Shown piece after piece: positions 36,601 to 50,000 of a stretch of DNA of 64,000 nt. A program made the translations under genes and the position numbers. Source of the stretch: Trogon surrucura (Eukaryota; Chordata; Aves; Trogoniformes; Trogonidae). Location of the stretch: assembly GCA_020746105.1 (NCBI GenBank), contig CM036619.1, positions 72,529,635-72,593,634 of the forward strand, read 5' to 3'. The notes below the pieces were generated by a model that saw nothing but the letters and a program-made list of their open reading frames with translations, was not told the DNA's origin and did not search any database. Positions within the stretch are counted from its first letter, which is position 1. Every line of letters starts with the position of its first letter.

Positions 36601-39600
36601 AAATGTGTATCACTAACTAGATTACTCTGCCCCTCCTCTAACTTCTGATAGGATCCAGTTACTCAAATCCTAAATAATTAGCTGCAAATTCTAAGTGGAG
36701 TTGCTTGCCTTTAAAGCATTTTATATAGACTTTCTTCTTGTAAGGTTTCTATTTTTTTTAAATGTATAATTTCCATTAACTCCTGCTTTTAGTCAGGCTA
36801 TAAATACCAGAAGAGCAGTCTCCCTTCTGGTATTTTGGCACTTCTGTATCTTTTCATAGCCAGAAAAAGTAAGTGGAGAGACACAAAAATGAAAAATAAT
36901 GAAAACACAAAGAAAAGGAGAAAAAGTTAGCTGAAGCACCCTATGAATGCCAAACAAAAAATACACACCTTAGGATTCAAATAGTCTCCCATCTAGTATT
37001 TTGTTTGCTGAGAAATATGTTTATTCCAAAGCTGCGTGTGTTACTAAAACCTGTCTAAAGCTTGTCTCCACGCCTGGACCCTTGGCAGAGCTCCTTCCCA
37101 CGTTTTGGCACCTGATGACAGTGTGCTAACTCCTATTTCACTTTTACTGAAGGTGGAATGTGGTACAAAATACCTGACCTGGGATGTTCTGTAGTTAAAT
37201 CTAATCCACCAGCCCTGAGCTTACTTGTCTAGGATTCAGGTAATCTTGACTCAATTCCTATCTCCTCTAGAATCCACTCATACGAGCCTGACAGATTACT
37301 TGGATGGTACCTCAGATCTATTTCGGCATAATGACTGTAAGAATTTTTTACTCCCCGCAAAGCATTATCCAAATAAATAAATCAATAAATCCTTACAAGA
37401 TGTTTCCACATCTGAAGGGTCAGTCACAGGGTGTATTATTAGGTTAACATGTGACTCCAAGGCCTACTAAAAGAACACGGCATTATCATGTCTTTCTTTT
37501 TTAAACATCACAAATAATTTTGATCATCTCATTTGAATATTGGATTGATTATTATCTGGTCCAAACCCATTTCTCTAACTCAAATCTAAAACAGATTTTT
37601 CAATTGTAATAAAATCGAAGAGAAATACCCGTGCACACACACAGAGACACTCTGAGATAAAACTACTACGTGGAGGAAAACAAGCCTCTCACTCTGCAAT
37701 GTCCTCATGCAATGTCTCCAGCAGAACCCAATACAACCACCACTGTGCTACTCACCATCAAATATTAGTCACATGTTATTAGAATCTTGTCTGGCAAATG
37801 CTTATTTGCTTGCACAGATAAAGAAAAAACAACCCTTTTTGGCTCAACATTTCTAAGTATTGCTCTGCATATGCTGGAATTAGTGCAAATATCTCCCATA
37901 TGCTTATTCTCGCTTATTAAGCTGAAGCATAATTCTTCGTGACGCTGACTCATGGGGAGTACATCATTCTCCTGAGACAGATCCATTCAGTTCAATGAGA
38001 CCAACACAGAAATGGCACCTCTGTAAGAGTCTGGAACAGGTGTGAAACTCTCATTTAGTAACAGGATTTTCTAAGCAGCTTATATGCAATTTCTTCTCTT
38101 ACCTCACTTCTTGTAATCTTTACAGTGAACTCTGCTTATCTACCTCATATATTTTTTTAATTTCATCTCTCTGTATTAAATAACCCCCTTTCTTGACTGT
38201 TTCTGAGATTTCAGTGGTATCTCATATTGAGAGTTTAATTTTTATTTCCCCAAATCCACTGATGCGATGCTTGTAATATTGTTCTGTAACCTGCTAAAAT
38301 TAACTTCAGTGGTTGTATGCAACAGAATTTGGACTATCAAATAGAGTGATTCTTAAAACTTCCTTATCCTATTTTTCCTTTGCACTCACTGTTTGTTATG
38401 GCATCATTTGTGAAGGTCATCCTAACCCTATGGGAGCACCAGACAATCCTAATAGTTTTATTTATTTGCTAAGTTGAATAGCACCCCATAATGTTATAAA
38501 AACTTTTCTCACAGAAAGTTGCCCTCAGTCCTCAAGAACAGAAACAGCATATTTTCAACTTGATTTGTACGTTAGGCTTTTAAAACATGCTGAACTGACA
38601 TCTCTGCAGGCTGGGATCTGTTGTTTACACTCAGAATAAGGACATAAGAGAGAAAAAAACCCAGCAGATGCTCCCCATGGCAACTTGCCTTGAAGCTGTC
38701 TTTGAACAACCACCTCGAGGGGTGGTTTTCAGTTTTCAGTTTCTGTGGCTTATTCAATCCTGTGGCTTTCTGATGAGGTGGCCTCTAATGAACAAATGCA
38801 ACTGTAATGTTGTTTTTTTCATATATAATACCACTCCAGTATGTCTGGTAGGCAGGTCACTGAACACCCATCACGAGGCAATGACATCCAGTTGGTTACT
38901 GTCCTTCTAAATGTCCATTTCTATCTTAAAAAAACCTCAACTGTGTAAAGGTCTAGCACATGATTAAGTTATCTCTTTGCAGATCATCACAGAAACTCCG
39001 TTGCAATGAATTTACTGTGTACCTTAGCTGTCTGTAGTCCATCCCAGCTCCCACTGAACAAATTCCTTCCTACTAGGACTCAGTCAACTTCAGTCATATC
39101 TGCATTTATCAGTGACCTTTTGTATCTTCAAGCAACAGATGCAGACATTTCCATCTGTCTTTTGTTGGATGAATCGCTGCCTTACTCCTCCTCCAAATTT
39201 ATAGTTTTGTTGATGACTCCAAGAGTTCAAACTCTTCTATGTCATTAAGATGTAACTAAGCTCTCTGCATACCAGATACAGTCACGTGGCTCAACGATTA
39301 CAAAAGGTAAAATGGTTCAAATGAACATGCCGAACTGTCTCATGTTCCCATTACAACCATTTCTTGAATTTAACTTCACCTTTTCCATCTTCCAATTTCT
39401 GTTTCCCCCCTAGCTATAAATTACTTGATTATCATTTGCTTTTTGCCTCACATTTTTCTGTGTTTTTTTATCATCCATAAGAACCTTCTACCTGAATCAC
39501 CGGAAATATTTACAGTACAGTTGCATATAAATATTTTGAGTTTATCATTTTGCTAAAAACATGTATCTCAGGTCAGGTTCACTAACTTATTTGCTGAATG

Positions 39601-41743
39601 CTAAGTAAGCCTGACAAGATTTCCAGTTCTGTACTGAAAGCGATGAGATTTATGCAACATGATGCCCAGTGAAAATGATTCCTTGCAACTGAGTTTTGCT
39701 TTGATGTCCACAAATAATTGAATACCAAGCTCACGGCAGCAGCCAAAGGACGTGTATAGGAGCCTGAAGACTGAAGGTGGTGAGTCAAACCCATCAGATA
39801 ATAGGGTCTCTTTGTTCTGCAGATAATAAATATCTTAGTGTCTGCTAACCTGAATCATTGAAGTATACCTAAAAATCCACTTTCTGATATGTTAATGGAA
39901 GACCTGTTCTATACTTCTACCTGGAAGATCTTCTGCTCGTTTAACTCTCATCATGCACTGACAAGGGCTGGTCTCTGTTCTGTTCATTGAGATGCCTTAT
40001 TATCAGGCCAGCTGAGTGTATTTTAGACCTAGACTACTTCATTTATTCATCATCCAGGTACACTGACTATCTATCAGAAAGAAACAGTTCAGTTAAGACA
40101 CTCTCCTTTGACACTTTCTTTCAGCACACGTCAGCTGAAAGCGATGCTAAACTACTGAACTTTATGTTTGTTTTGAAACTGTCTTTTAATCCACTTAAGA
40201 GTCTCATCCAGATCTTGAAGAACAAACAAGCATAAGAGCTGGATTCTATCATGGTTAATTACAATGGAAATCAGTCCCAGCCTAAACATTTACTGAATGT
40301 TTAATCCCTGTTACTGTTTTTACTGAGTATAAAAGCCGACTCCATGGATAAATACATAGTATTTTCATTATCCTGTTTTGTTTTTTTCCTGCAGCAAGTG
40401 CTTCCTTGGGAAAAAGGTACATGGTAAAAAGCAAATATAAGACTTTTTGGTGTGTGTGCATGAAGGCGGTGTTGCTAACAGAGGAAATATTTTAGCACGG
40501 GATAAACCATGGAAATAGGCAAACATACAGGAGGTTTATTTGATATGCACAAGCCAACTAGGGCAGTCAGCACGTGCGGAACACCAGAACCAAGTGTGGA
40601 AGTGGGTAGCAGCAGAAGGTCATGCCACAAAGAGGTACGGCACAGCATAAGACAGAAAGAAAGACAGACAATCCAGTGTCAGCTCATTTTCTTTGCTTAG
40701 AGTCTGGCTCATCTAACCAGTGTCCTCTTTGCTTTTGTTCTTGCCACATGCAGAAGTTCCTTTCCTAGCATGTTGGGGAAAGTGAATATGCTTTCAGCCC
40801 ATGCTAGTTTGCAGCAATCACTGCTTATGCCACACGTTTCTGATCACCCACTATGTTAGAGTAACTTCACAAAAAACCAAAATCCGTGTGATTTTTCACT
40901 CACTGTTGTTGTCTCCTCTTTGTCCTAACTTCCAAGAAATGCTAAAAAGATGGATGGAAAGGTAGTCAAAAAGCCATGTATGGTGAAAGACATGAAACAA
41001 TAAAATCTAATGTTCTTTGGGTACTTATCCTTCTCGTAGTAATCGCAGTAGTCTCTGCACATCAGGAAAAAAACATACCCAGAAAGATCATGACCTCTTA
41101 AACAGTGTATTTGCTAAAATTAGAAATCAAATTGTTCAAAGTCAAGTGCCTCAGCTCAGCCCTGTGGCCACACTACACCATTGAAAGACTACCTTATAAA
41201 CGTGCTACCTTTTCTTCCCAGTGGAAGTTAAGCTCCTCTATAACCACTCTGCAGCCAAGCAGCAATACACAATTTGTTTTCAGGGCTGTGGAAGGATAGT
41301 ACACAGCATGAGAGAGAAAGATTTTAAAAGGCGAAATATCTCAAACTACTTTTTGCTTTATGAATATATTCAACTACAGACACAACTATTAATCTTTATG
41401 CCAGCTCACAGTACCTTATAGCATTTTAAGCACTCTCCATTTCAGGTCTTGATCTGACTTCTCTAGTTATGAATAAGTACTGTCATCAGCTCTAAAGCAC
41501 CATAAACCATTCTTCTTCTCTTATTGCTAAGGACATTTCAAGTTCTGTAGAAGACAGAATCACCCACTGCATACAACATCGTTTAAACAATGGCAAGAGG
41601 AATATGTGCCAATGTAAATATATACTTAAGCTACTATGAACTACCAATGCATGTCTGCCCACTAAAGGCGGGGTTCCTACACCAATATACATAAATATTT
41701 GCACACTTGCTTATTTTGAGAAATTTAATAGCCATATACTCAC
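27617..41743 (-). other. FHOD3: Last FHOD3 intron, 14.1 kb
   Basis: Bounded by donor TCAT|GTGAGT at the right and acceptor GATCCAG at the left. It is AT-rich with homopolymer runs and a few TA/CA-rich stretches (for example about 33.85 kb). No CR1 copy and no convincing embedded gene were found. The longest ORF (31274-31594, plus strand, 106 codons) is not protein-like at its ends. Confidence 0.85.
29065..29081 (+). repeat. A17 homopolymer in the last FHOD3 intron
   Basis: A simple tract. Another mixed T/C tract is at about 35298-35328 in the same intron. Confidence 0.9.
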
Positions 41744-41905
41744 ATGACTTCCTATTTGCTCGTGACCTCTTCCTCTCTCTAGGCACCGCTCGCTGGCTTG
41801 GCACTTGGGTGGCGGACTTTACAATGCGATCCATGATCTCATCTGCTGCATCATCCGTTGCGTTAGGCGAGTCATCATTGCCAGCGTTCCACGAACTGAT
41901 ACGGC
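41744..41905 (-). CDS. FHOD3: FHOD3 exon (diaphanous autoregulatory domain, first part), 53 codons
   Basis: This 162-bp exon has acceptor TTTTCTAG|GCC and donor TCAT|GTGAGT, phase 1 in and phase 1 out. The peptide begins RISSWNAGNDDSPNATDDAA, then DEIMDRIVKSATQVPSQR, and ends with the basic run RERKRSRANRKS. The acidic plus MDRIV segment is the amphipathic core of the DAD, which binds the N-terminal inhibitory domain and holds the formin inactive. In FHOD1 and FHOD3 the Ser and Thr residues in the following basic segment are phosphorylated by ROCK, which releases autoinhibition. Two of these, in KRSR and RKS, are in this exon. The last codon (Leu) is split with the final exon 14.1 kb away. 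Confidence 0.95.
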
Positions 41906-44201
41906 CTAGAAAAGTCCAGGAAATGAATTGAGGGAAAAGAACTTAGAAAGTATCCTGTGTCACTTTGGCTAGTTTTGCAATTGTTTGGGTTTTTTTTTTT
42001 CTGGAATTAAAGAAGCCATTTCAGTCATTGCTACATTGCTAAAGAAGAAGACTCTGCCTAACAGAGAGTATTTCTAAATAATACCCTAGACTCTGCTGTA
42101 TCAGCACAAAACAGAGAGCTGCAATGCAATTATAATTTTCTATTCCCTTCAGCCTCAGAGCCTTAATTCTTGACCGTACAATTGGCAAATGCCTGCTAAA
42201 GACCACGTATAAGCCAAAGATTGCTGGTGTTGTGTGACCATGTTTCCCTCTGCTCCTATTACACAAAGACTGGAAGACATGGCACATGTTAGAGATTGAT
42301 GCAAATAAACAAGACAGGCCATTTGTACCAAAATAGAGAAAGAATCAATTTCCGAGAATCTGTATGACAGCCAATTGCAAAGAAGACATGAAAAGGGCAC
42401 TAAGTGTGGTTTGCCATGTCTTGTCCCTTTCACAACGAAGAAGTCACCTCATCACAACGCTGCATGTGTCCTGGCACAACTGCACATGCTCTGTATGTGA
42501 GCAGAAAAGCAAGAGTCATTGGCAAGCTGAAAAGCTAAATATACAATTGTGGTTAAAACCACAATGAAACAATTCAGCCATGTCTCCAAACCCAAGGTTC
42601 TGGCACTCCTTACTCCACAGAGTTGTGTCGGACATATCTTAGGGGTCATCCATGACAGACTAGTGTTCCATGTGCTTTTTGTTTTTAAATAATTTGAAGG
42701 CTAGTATTCAGTGTGAACACTGACAGTGAGCTTTGCAAAAGAGTGGGTGTGGTGGAATTGCAAGCTGCTACCAATGCACTGGTGAGGCCGCTCTGTATCA
42801 CGTCCGTGATATCAATAAACAACAGCTCTGATTAGCACTTTGCTCTGCTGCTTGCCTCCTGGCTCTCATCAGGAGCGCTTGTATTACAGTAGCGCTCCTG
42901 ACAAGCTTCTGCCTGGCTCATGTCTCCTCTGCCTCTGCTGTTCCTCAGGGGACCACAAGCTGACTCTCATTATCAGGACACACCTCTCATTAGTGTGCAG
43001 TGGATTACTTCAGCTACTGAGCTTGTTGCAGTGCATCTTGAATTATTTCACCTTTTGTACTCTAGCTAGTTGACTTGCTTCTTAAATTGGGGCCGTGAAA
43101 CCTCTAAATTAGATGGGTTCATGGTTTCAAGCCTTGGTAAATGACACACACACAGACTTAGTGGTGGATGATCTGGTTGTGCAATCAGTGGTACCAAAAA
43201 AGAATCAAGAAAGTGTAAGATATCTCAATGTGAGAGGAAAAAATCTACACAACAGAAAACCGAAGATATGAATTTTCGTGCATCACCTTTACTTCAAAAT
43301 CATCTTCCATGTGCATGGGAGTGAGTGAGTGTAAGATAAAAGAAAATAAACTGTTGAACTCAGTGTCTGTAAAATGATTTAGCATAAACTGGTTTAGGGA
43401 CTACTTAAATGAAGAGGTGTACCAGTGATCATGTCCTGGACAGAAAACAAAGCAATCTCATTGCCAGTACCAGTGAACTCTTCTCTCAGAGTATCAGGTG
43501 TTGGGATTGGCAGATTGGGTCAGGTTTTAATTTCCTCCCTGTCAGCTTTCAGTAATCACCGTGGTAATACTTGGAAAGAGCAGAGCACTGTGGACCTCAG
43601 AGAAAGAGGTATCTGTCAGGGCAGCAAGGAGATGTGGGGCTGTCCACAGCAGCTTTTTATGCCCCTAGTCTCCACTTAATTCAGTACCTTTGCAGACTAG
43701 CAGGGAGGTGGTTAGAAGATTCATCATCCTTTTCCTACTCATTTTCCTCTCTGCAATCATTCCTAAAATGCTGCAAGGCCCTTTCACTTCAATTTGAATT
43801 GCTACTTTCTATTTGTTTCTATTGAAAATAAGAAGGAAACCACATCATGGGTTCTCCAGATTCTCCGTTTTGTTTTCCCGATGAGAACAAGAATAAGGAT
43901 TGAGGTGGTAGTGGGCAGCCACGTTCACGGTCTGGGGAGAGGTGAGAATTTCTGTAGGGTTGGGCTCCTAATGCCCCCAGGCACTACTTTGGGTGGGATC
44001 TATGTGTTAAAATTTCAGGGAAATTCTTCTACATCCCCATCCCTCAAATCACCACTTTCAGCATGGGAACACCACTGGGGTCTTCTTTTCCAGTCCCTTC
44101 GACTGTGAGTGTTATGCAACGGGGCCATGACCTGTGTTCGGGCCACTGTGTGGCTGCCTTGCCGTGAGAAATACTGCCACAAGTCAAACACTGGCACGTA
44201 C
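41906..44201 (-). other. FHOD3: FHOD3 intron, 2.3 kb
   Basis: The intron between the linker exon and the DAD exon. No repeat or embedded gene recognised. Confidence 0.85.
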
Positions 44202-44373
44202 CTCGGCTGGCCCGGCTCCGAGTGCGGACCCCGAGTGCCGTGGTGCTTTCTCCACCGACCGAGGAGGTCTTCAGCACAGCCTTCATGTTCTCATGCTCTG
44301 CAGCATCCTCGGCGTACTGCAGCCCTTGGGGCTGGCTCTGGCAGGGGGTTGAGCTGCTGGAGAACTTGCCGGA
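44202..44373 (-). CDS. FHOD3: FHOD3 exon (post-FH2 linker), 57 codons
   Basis: This 172-bp exon has acceptor CTTCCCGCAG|TCC and donor CCGAG|GTACGT, starting at phase 0 and ending at phase 1. The peptide starts SGKFSSSSTPCQSQPQGLQY, then AEDAAEHENMKAVLKTSS, and ends ALGVRTRSRASR. It is a low-complexity, Ser/Gln/Pro-rich linker between the FH2 domain and the DAD, with an Arg/Ser-rich end. The exon is much more GC-rich than the flanking introns. The Ser/Pro part is the least conserved stretch of the visible protein, as usual for such linkers. Confidence 0.93.
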
Positions 44374-47045
44374 CTGCGGGAAGAAAAAGGATTTGTTGTT
44401 TTAACAGAAAATGGTGTGAATAACGGGCCAGAGTCTCAACCGTGAATTGCAAGGAGGAAAGTGTCCTCCTGGGTTTGGTCTGGAGTGCAACTATTCCCAA
44501 AAGAGCCAGGCAACAGTTGTTCCTCTCCCAGAGCATGTGCCCTGAGCAGAATTAAACTGAAACCAGGGTGACAGCAGACACAGAACAAAACCACATGCGT
44601 TACCTTGAGCTTTATAATTTTGACCTTCTGCCTGAGAGTATAAGGTACAAATCAAAGATTTACTTTGAAACCTTTGACCCAGGCTGGGCTTAATCTGGGC
44701 TCAGGTATGACACCAAGGTAGACAGCATGAGACCTGACACAAATAAGAAATCACTTATTTTTCTGTACAGTCACCTTTCAGCATCAAAGCAAAACGGGGA
44801 GAGTGGTCTGGGAAGTTCAGAGGCCTTTCCCTCTTGCCTCCCTTCATTGCTGCACAGAAAACCCTCAAACTGCATTAGAAGACAAATACCTACAAAGTAA
44901 CCTTAAAATACCTTAATGGTAATACTGAAAAAATCCCCGGTCCTGAAACACCCAGCCAAACTATTTCATGGCCAAAACACAAAAATTGCAGTCAGCAGTT
45001 AGAAGAACAAACAAAACCTTACAAGAGATTTAGGAATCTGCCCTCTGCTTCCCCAGCCCGCCCCGTGATTCCCCTGTCACCAGGACTACGTGAACAACAG
45101 CGGCTACATTAGCTGCGCAGGCAAAGCATGTGGATGCAGCAGCTCCACTGGTTACTGAAAACAGCCGTCACCGAGGAATGGAGGAGAACAGCAGGAACAG
45201 ACACTGTCTAAGGAGGAAAGGAAGAGCTCGCATTGCCAGGCTGCTCTCCCTTCCCAGCCCCTGCCTACAGAGGGCTGTGATGTTAGCATTCGCTCCACTG
45301 CTCTGAGCTACAGAAAGGATGAAACACATTTAAAATACAGTCCTGGCTGCAGAAAATACCATCTCTGTCAACAGCAAACAGGCATCAACAGATAATAATA
45401 CCCCTCGGTATTCTCAGTCATATCAGCCCAGCATCAGAAACTGAAATATATTTTCTTTTTCCTTTTAATCTTTCTTCCTCTGACCAATTCAGCACAGATG
45501 AAAGAAAGTGTGCTCTATTCTCGTCTTCCTTTCCACGATAAACAACATTATTTATTCACTTGATGGTATTGAGCCAGTCAGTTAAAAGGATGCAAACCTG
45601 CAGATCCTTTCTGTCAACCAATGGAGGAAAAGATTGTGCCCTACTTTCAGAGCTTTGATTGAATCACTGGAGCTATCAAGAATGCAAATTGAAAATACTC
45701 CATCTGGAAATCAGGGACAGGATGATTCTATTTTAATATAATAACTTTTTGGGGTAGGATAGCAAGTTAACTGAGTAGCAAAACAATAATCTCTACAAGG
45801 CACTGAGCTAAATATACCAGTGTGAGATTTATTTTTGATAATGAGAAGTTTGTTTTCTTGTTAAAATGTTAGCTTGCAAATGTGGAAAGTATGTAAGTGC
45901 TAGAGTTTAATGTGTTAAGCATGTAAGTGCTAGAGTTCCACACGTGAAATCAAAAGACAGAAAAACATTAGAAAGAAACTTCTATGAAAGTGCATGCCAT
46001 TTTTGCATTAAGAATATTCACTTATACAGAATGGGCTATAAAGCTAATCAATACCATCTCAGAAAAAAAAGAAAGGGTAAAGTCTTCACATAACTGTTAG
46101 CTACTATTCACACAGATTAGTTAAATGTTGGCATAAACAAACTAATTCATGTAATTTTCTTCTGCACCCCAAGCTATACAATACAAATAATCACTGGGGG
46201 AGAAGCTCTATAGCAAGAAGTGTTATTTTACTTCCTTAATTTTCAGATGTTGCTGTAGATTAATGACCAAACCCCAGTCTCTTGAGCAAACGACTGCCAT
46301 TATGAAACAGCGGGAATTAAGCCACATTGTTTATGTTCAGCAAATTGAAGAAGGGTCTAACACTGAACAAAAAATGCATTGCACAATAGATGCTCTGTAT
46401 CAAAGTTGGTTTATTATGAATATAGCTAGCGCATTATAGTTCTTAAATTATTTATTCACTTCTTTATTAATTTTCAACATCACCTTCAGCAGCACTTTGT
46501 GATAAATACATGAAATACTCTATGGCTCACCTTTTTGGTGACTGAAGCATCTTAATCACAATTCACACAGCAAGGAGAACCATTAAAATTTGCTTTACAT
46601 CTCCATATCCTGATGCTTTTGAACATTTTATAAAATGATATCATTTGGACTTGCATATCTTAATAATCGGTATGAAATCATCACGGTAACCCGTAGCCCA
46701 AGGTAACTGATGATCTCTCTAACATTCAGACCACTGATGTTTGGGGTAGTGGGGATACTTCACAGTTTAGTAAACAGACATTAAGGAAAAGAAATTGAAG
46801 AAACTTGAAATGTTTAAGGCCTCGGATATGGATATCCTTATTCAAGAGAGTAGGTATGAATATGGTTAAAGCTGATTTAAAAAATGCATTCTTATGTTTG
46901 AGCCAAAAAGCTATGAGAAAAATGTCATGGTTCACAGTTTCAGTTGAGCAGATGGAGTTGAGCAGTCCACACTATCTGAGTTAGAAATTAGATGTCAGAG
47001 CACACAGGGGACATGGGAATGACATGCTCTTTCAGAGAACCATAC
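44374..47045 (-). other. FHOD3: FHOD3 intron after the microexon, 2.7 kb
   Basis: Flanks the alternatively spliced microexon on its downstream side. It contains the short direct repeat at 45.9 kb. No other feature recognised. Confidence 0.85.
45891..45937 (+). repeat. Short direct repeat, 17 bp at 30-bp spacing
   Basis: ATGTAAGTGCTAGAGTT occurs at 45891-45907 and again at 45921-45937, in the FHOD3 intron between the linker exon and the microexon. Confidence 0.85.
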
Positions 47046-47069
47046 CTCAGCATCCTCTTCTTCATCGGT
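47046..47069 (-). CDS. FHOD3: FHOD3 muscle-type acidic microexon, TDEEEDAE (CK2 site)
   Basis: This is a 24-bp in-frame exon. The acceptor is CCCGTGGCAG preceded by a pyrimidine-rich stretch, and the donor is GAG|GTATGG. It encodes Thr-Asp-Glu-Glu-Glu-Asp-Ala-Glu, which fits the T(D/E)5XE motif of the alternatively spliced FHOD3 exon described in striated muscle. There, casein kinase 2 phosphorylation of the Thr directs the protein to myofibrils and protects it from autophagic degradation. Phase is 0 at both ends, so inclusion or exclusion leaves the flanking frames intact, as expected for a cassette exon. It sits in the right order between the MITD exon and the SGKF exon. Splice pattern and function here are inferred from the family; the sequence and splice sites are seen directly. 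Confidence 0.88.
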
Positions 47070-50000
47070 CTGCCACGGGAAACAAAGGATAGGGTGGAGA
47101 AGGACAAACAGCAAGGTTTAGGAAAGACAGTATGGTCAAACCACGGCAGAGTAAGAGGTAACCAATGGTACTGTTTATGCAATTATAGGATGACATAAAA
47201 AAATATAAAGTGTATAAGGAATTCATTCCTTAGACAATCAGCTTGCTCAGTTTTGTTTTTTTTTTGTGTTAACTGTCCATATAACAGATTGTCACTCTTA
47301 GTAGGGTATATAAAAATGTCCTGATTCTTCTTAGAGAAATGATGAACTAAAACTATCCCTAACCCATTCTATTTCTCTCTTGTGGTTGCTTGCCCACTTT
47401 TTGCCCTGTGGAAAACTGAGAGCACTAGTCAGGACTCCCTCTCCTTTTCCCAGCCCTGTTCAGCGCAGGGAGGTCCTGGCTGCTCTTTCTCCCAGTGCAG
47501 AGGTCAGCTTCTTGGCAATTCCTTTTCTCTGCACTTAAATGCTTGTTTTAATTCCTTTTTTAAATCTGAGGCTTTTCAACTTCCAATTTAACAGAGCATT
47601 CAAATCAAATGCTTAAAGTTCTTCAGTAACTGCTCAATATCAGATCCTGGAAATTAGAGAGATGCAATTATCCTTTGTCATTCAGGGCTTCTGCCCTCTG
47701 TGACAGCAGGCATATTAAATTATTTTGTCATTTATGCTATATTAAATGCAGTGGGCATATCAAAATATTGTGGCACATGGCGTGTTCTTACATTTGGGGA
47801 TTAACAGGGAATTAGCAAACTATTTACCATATCCCCCAAATGCCTGGGGAATTTTTCACTGTGTCCCACACAAAAGGCTCCCGAAATAAAACACAGTTTC
47901 TCAAGCATCTGGGCTTCTTGTTTCCATAATTTTCAGTTTGATTGCTTTTAAAGTGCAAACATAGCCTAGAAATTCGATGAATTTCTTTTATTTGTGGGTT
48001 TTGTCCTGGTTTTTTTTAGAGGAAGCATTCCACCAATTCTATTCCCCTCCCTAATGTTTCTAATACATATTTTTGACCTTATCTCCATTCTCAACTACGA
48101 TTTCTGTCTGAGATTGATACATTCTGTTCCAGAAACATTCATCACTAAAAATGAAAGCCTGATTTACTTTGGCCCTCAGTTTAGATCCAGCACAATCTCC
48201 ATAAGAAGATTAGCTGTAAGAGTGCTGAGCAGAACATTAACATTACTTTTTAAGGGTATGTTTTATTCAAAGAGCGAGATGCTTATTTTTCTCTGGACAT
48301 GGTAGCACTGACAGAAACACAGGCAGATGTTTTGCAGAGGGACCTTGGCAGGTATCTTCCCTTTACATTAAAATGATCCATTTGTTTTTTTCCATCCCCT
48401 GAAGGGAGTCACACTGTAAAGCAATTCTTTTGAAGAAGGCCACTGTTCACTTTCTGACGTGACTAAGAAACAGAAAGGAGAAGAATGGGAAGCAAGAACA
48501 TACTTGCATTCTAATCCATATGTACATCTGTCTGATAAAAGGCAAGAGGAGAGTAAACTAAGCTAAACAATATGCAAAAAGGCACTCAGGGAAAGGTGAA
48601 ATAGTGGAGTACACACATTAGAGTGTGCTCCAAACAAAAGTGTATCATATTATTACTTTATATCAAGCTAGGTTTTTACAGGGGAATTCCCAGCTGCTGG
48701 CCTTCCCACCCTGAGGAAATGAAAATTTTAATTTACTAATCTCTTGGGTTAATGCTATCTTTTAGCCCATTTAGTCTAGCTAAAACTGATTTGCTGCAAA
48801 CTACCTTTGATGGCAATGTACCCTCTGTCTGACTTTGTTCATCTCCAGTACCTGGGGCATCACTATTTCCCTTCCTCCTGCTCTGGGTGGAGTGGGCTCA
48901 CACCTAGAACCACTGCCCTTCTACACCCAAAGCTACTCCAGTGCACAGGAAGAGCAGTTCATCATTTCCAGCATGTTTCCATGGTTGCAGACATATTTGC
49001 CTCCAGCAAATACTGACAATAGGAGTCAAAATAGCAAAATAAATAAATTCAACTTTTGTTTCACAAGGAAATCTGTTCTCACTCAGGTGCATGCATTCTG
49101 CCTTTTATTTCCTTCTTCATTTCAGCATTATAAATGCACTGTGAAATACTAATAAATTAGGACATTTTCAACATGTAATGTTATCAAAAAGCACTGAAAG
49201 AATATTGCTATAGTGAATACCTCTTGGAGGCACAAGATGCTAATTTTAAGAAGGTTGCTTCATTCTTCTGTCACCCAATATTGGATGTTGCAAGACAATC
49301 TGAGATCTTCCTCCCTTCGCTCCCTTCTTCCCTTTATCCCCCTCTACGATTTTTCCTTTAGGCTAGCATTTCTATGTTGTGGATTTGCCATTTGAAAATA
49401 TTATTTCTATTACATAGCAATTTTGAAATTGAAGCTCTAAAGTATTGTCAAAAGCAGAGCTTCATGAATTGGTGAGACAGATGCTTATATTGCCTATTAT
49501 TATAAAAAAATCATTAAAAAGTTCAGACTTGTATCTACAATTGTATTTTTTCCCTATTTTGCTTGCTTGTTACTTTTTCTGTGCTTGAAGTGAGTGCTAT
49601 CATTGGCTAAAGCCAGATATAAGGTAACACAGACTAGGCAATTTTCCCTGTGAAATTGTGGCAATTCAATGGTTTTTGTCCTCATCCTCACCATCCTGCC
49701 ATCTCTCTGTCTCTTGCATACAACATTCACCAAGATTTAAATTGACAGTACCCAGTTCACTTCAGCTATTAAAGAACATATAAACATAAAGATCTCTGTG
49801 TTAAGAGGCTGAAAGAAAGGCTGGAAATATTCCCTATCGTGCTTCTCGGCTCTACTCCCTGTGAGCTGTTGCTGAGGCTGATGTAAGTTCTCCATGCGAA
49901 GAGCCAGCAGACTCCGTGCAAAGCGCCAGCACCCCTCTGCCTTCCAAGTCTGCAGGGGGGACCAGGGTTTAAGAGATACATCCCTGCTTGGTAAGAACCG

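Noticed and set aside
44015..44536. Several overlapping ORFs on both strands around 44.0-44.5 kb
   Set aside because: They are shadows of the GC-rich FHOD3 linker exon at 44202-44373 and run into intron sequence.
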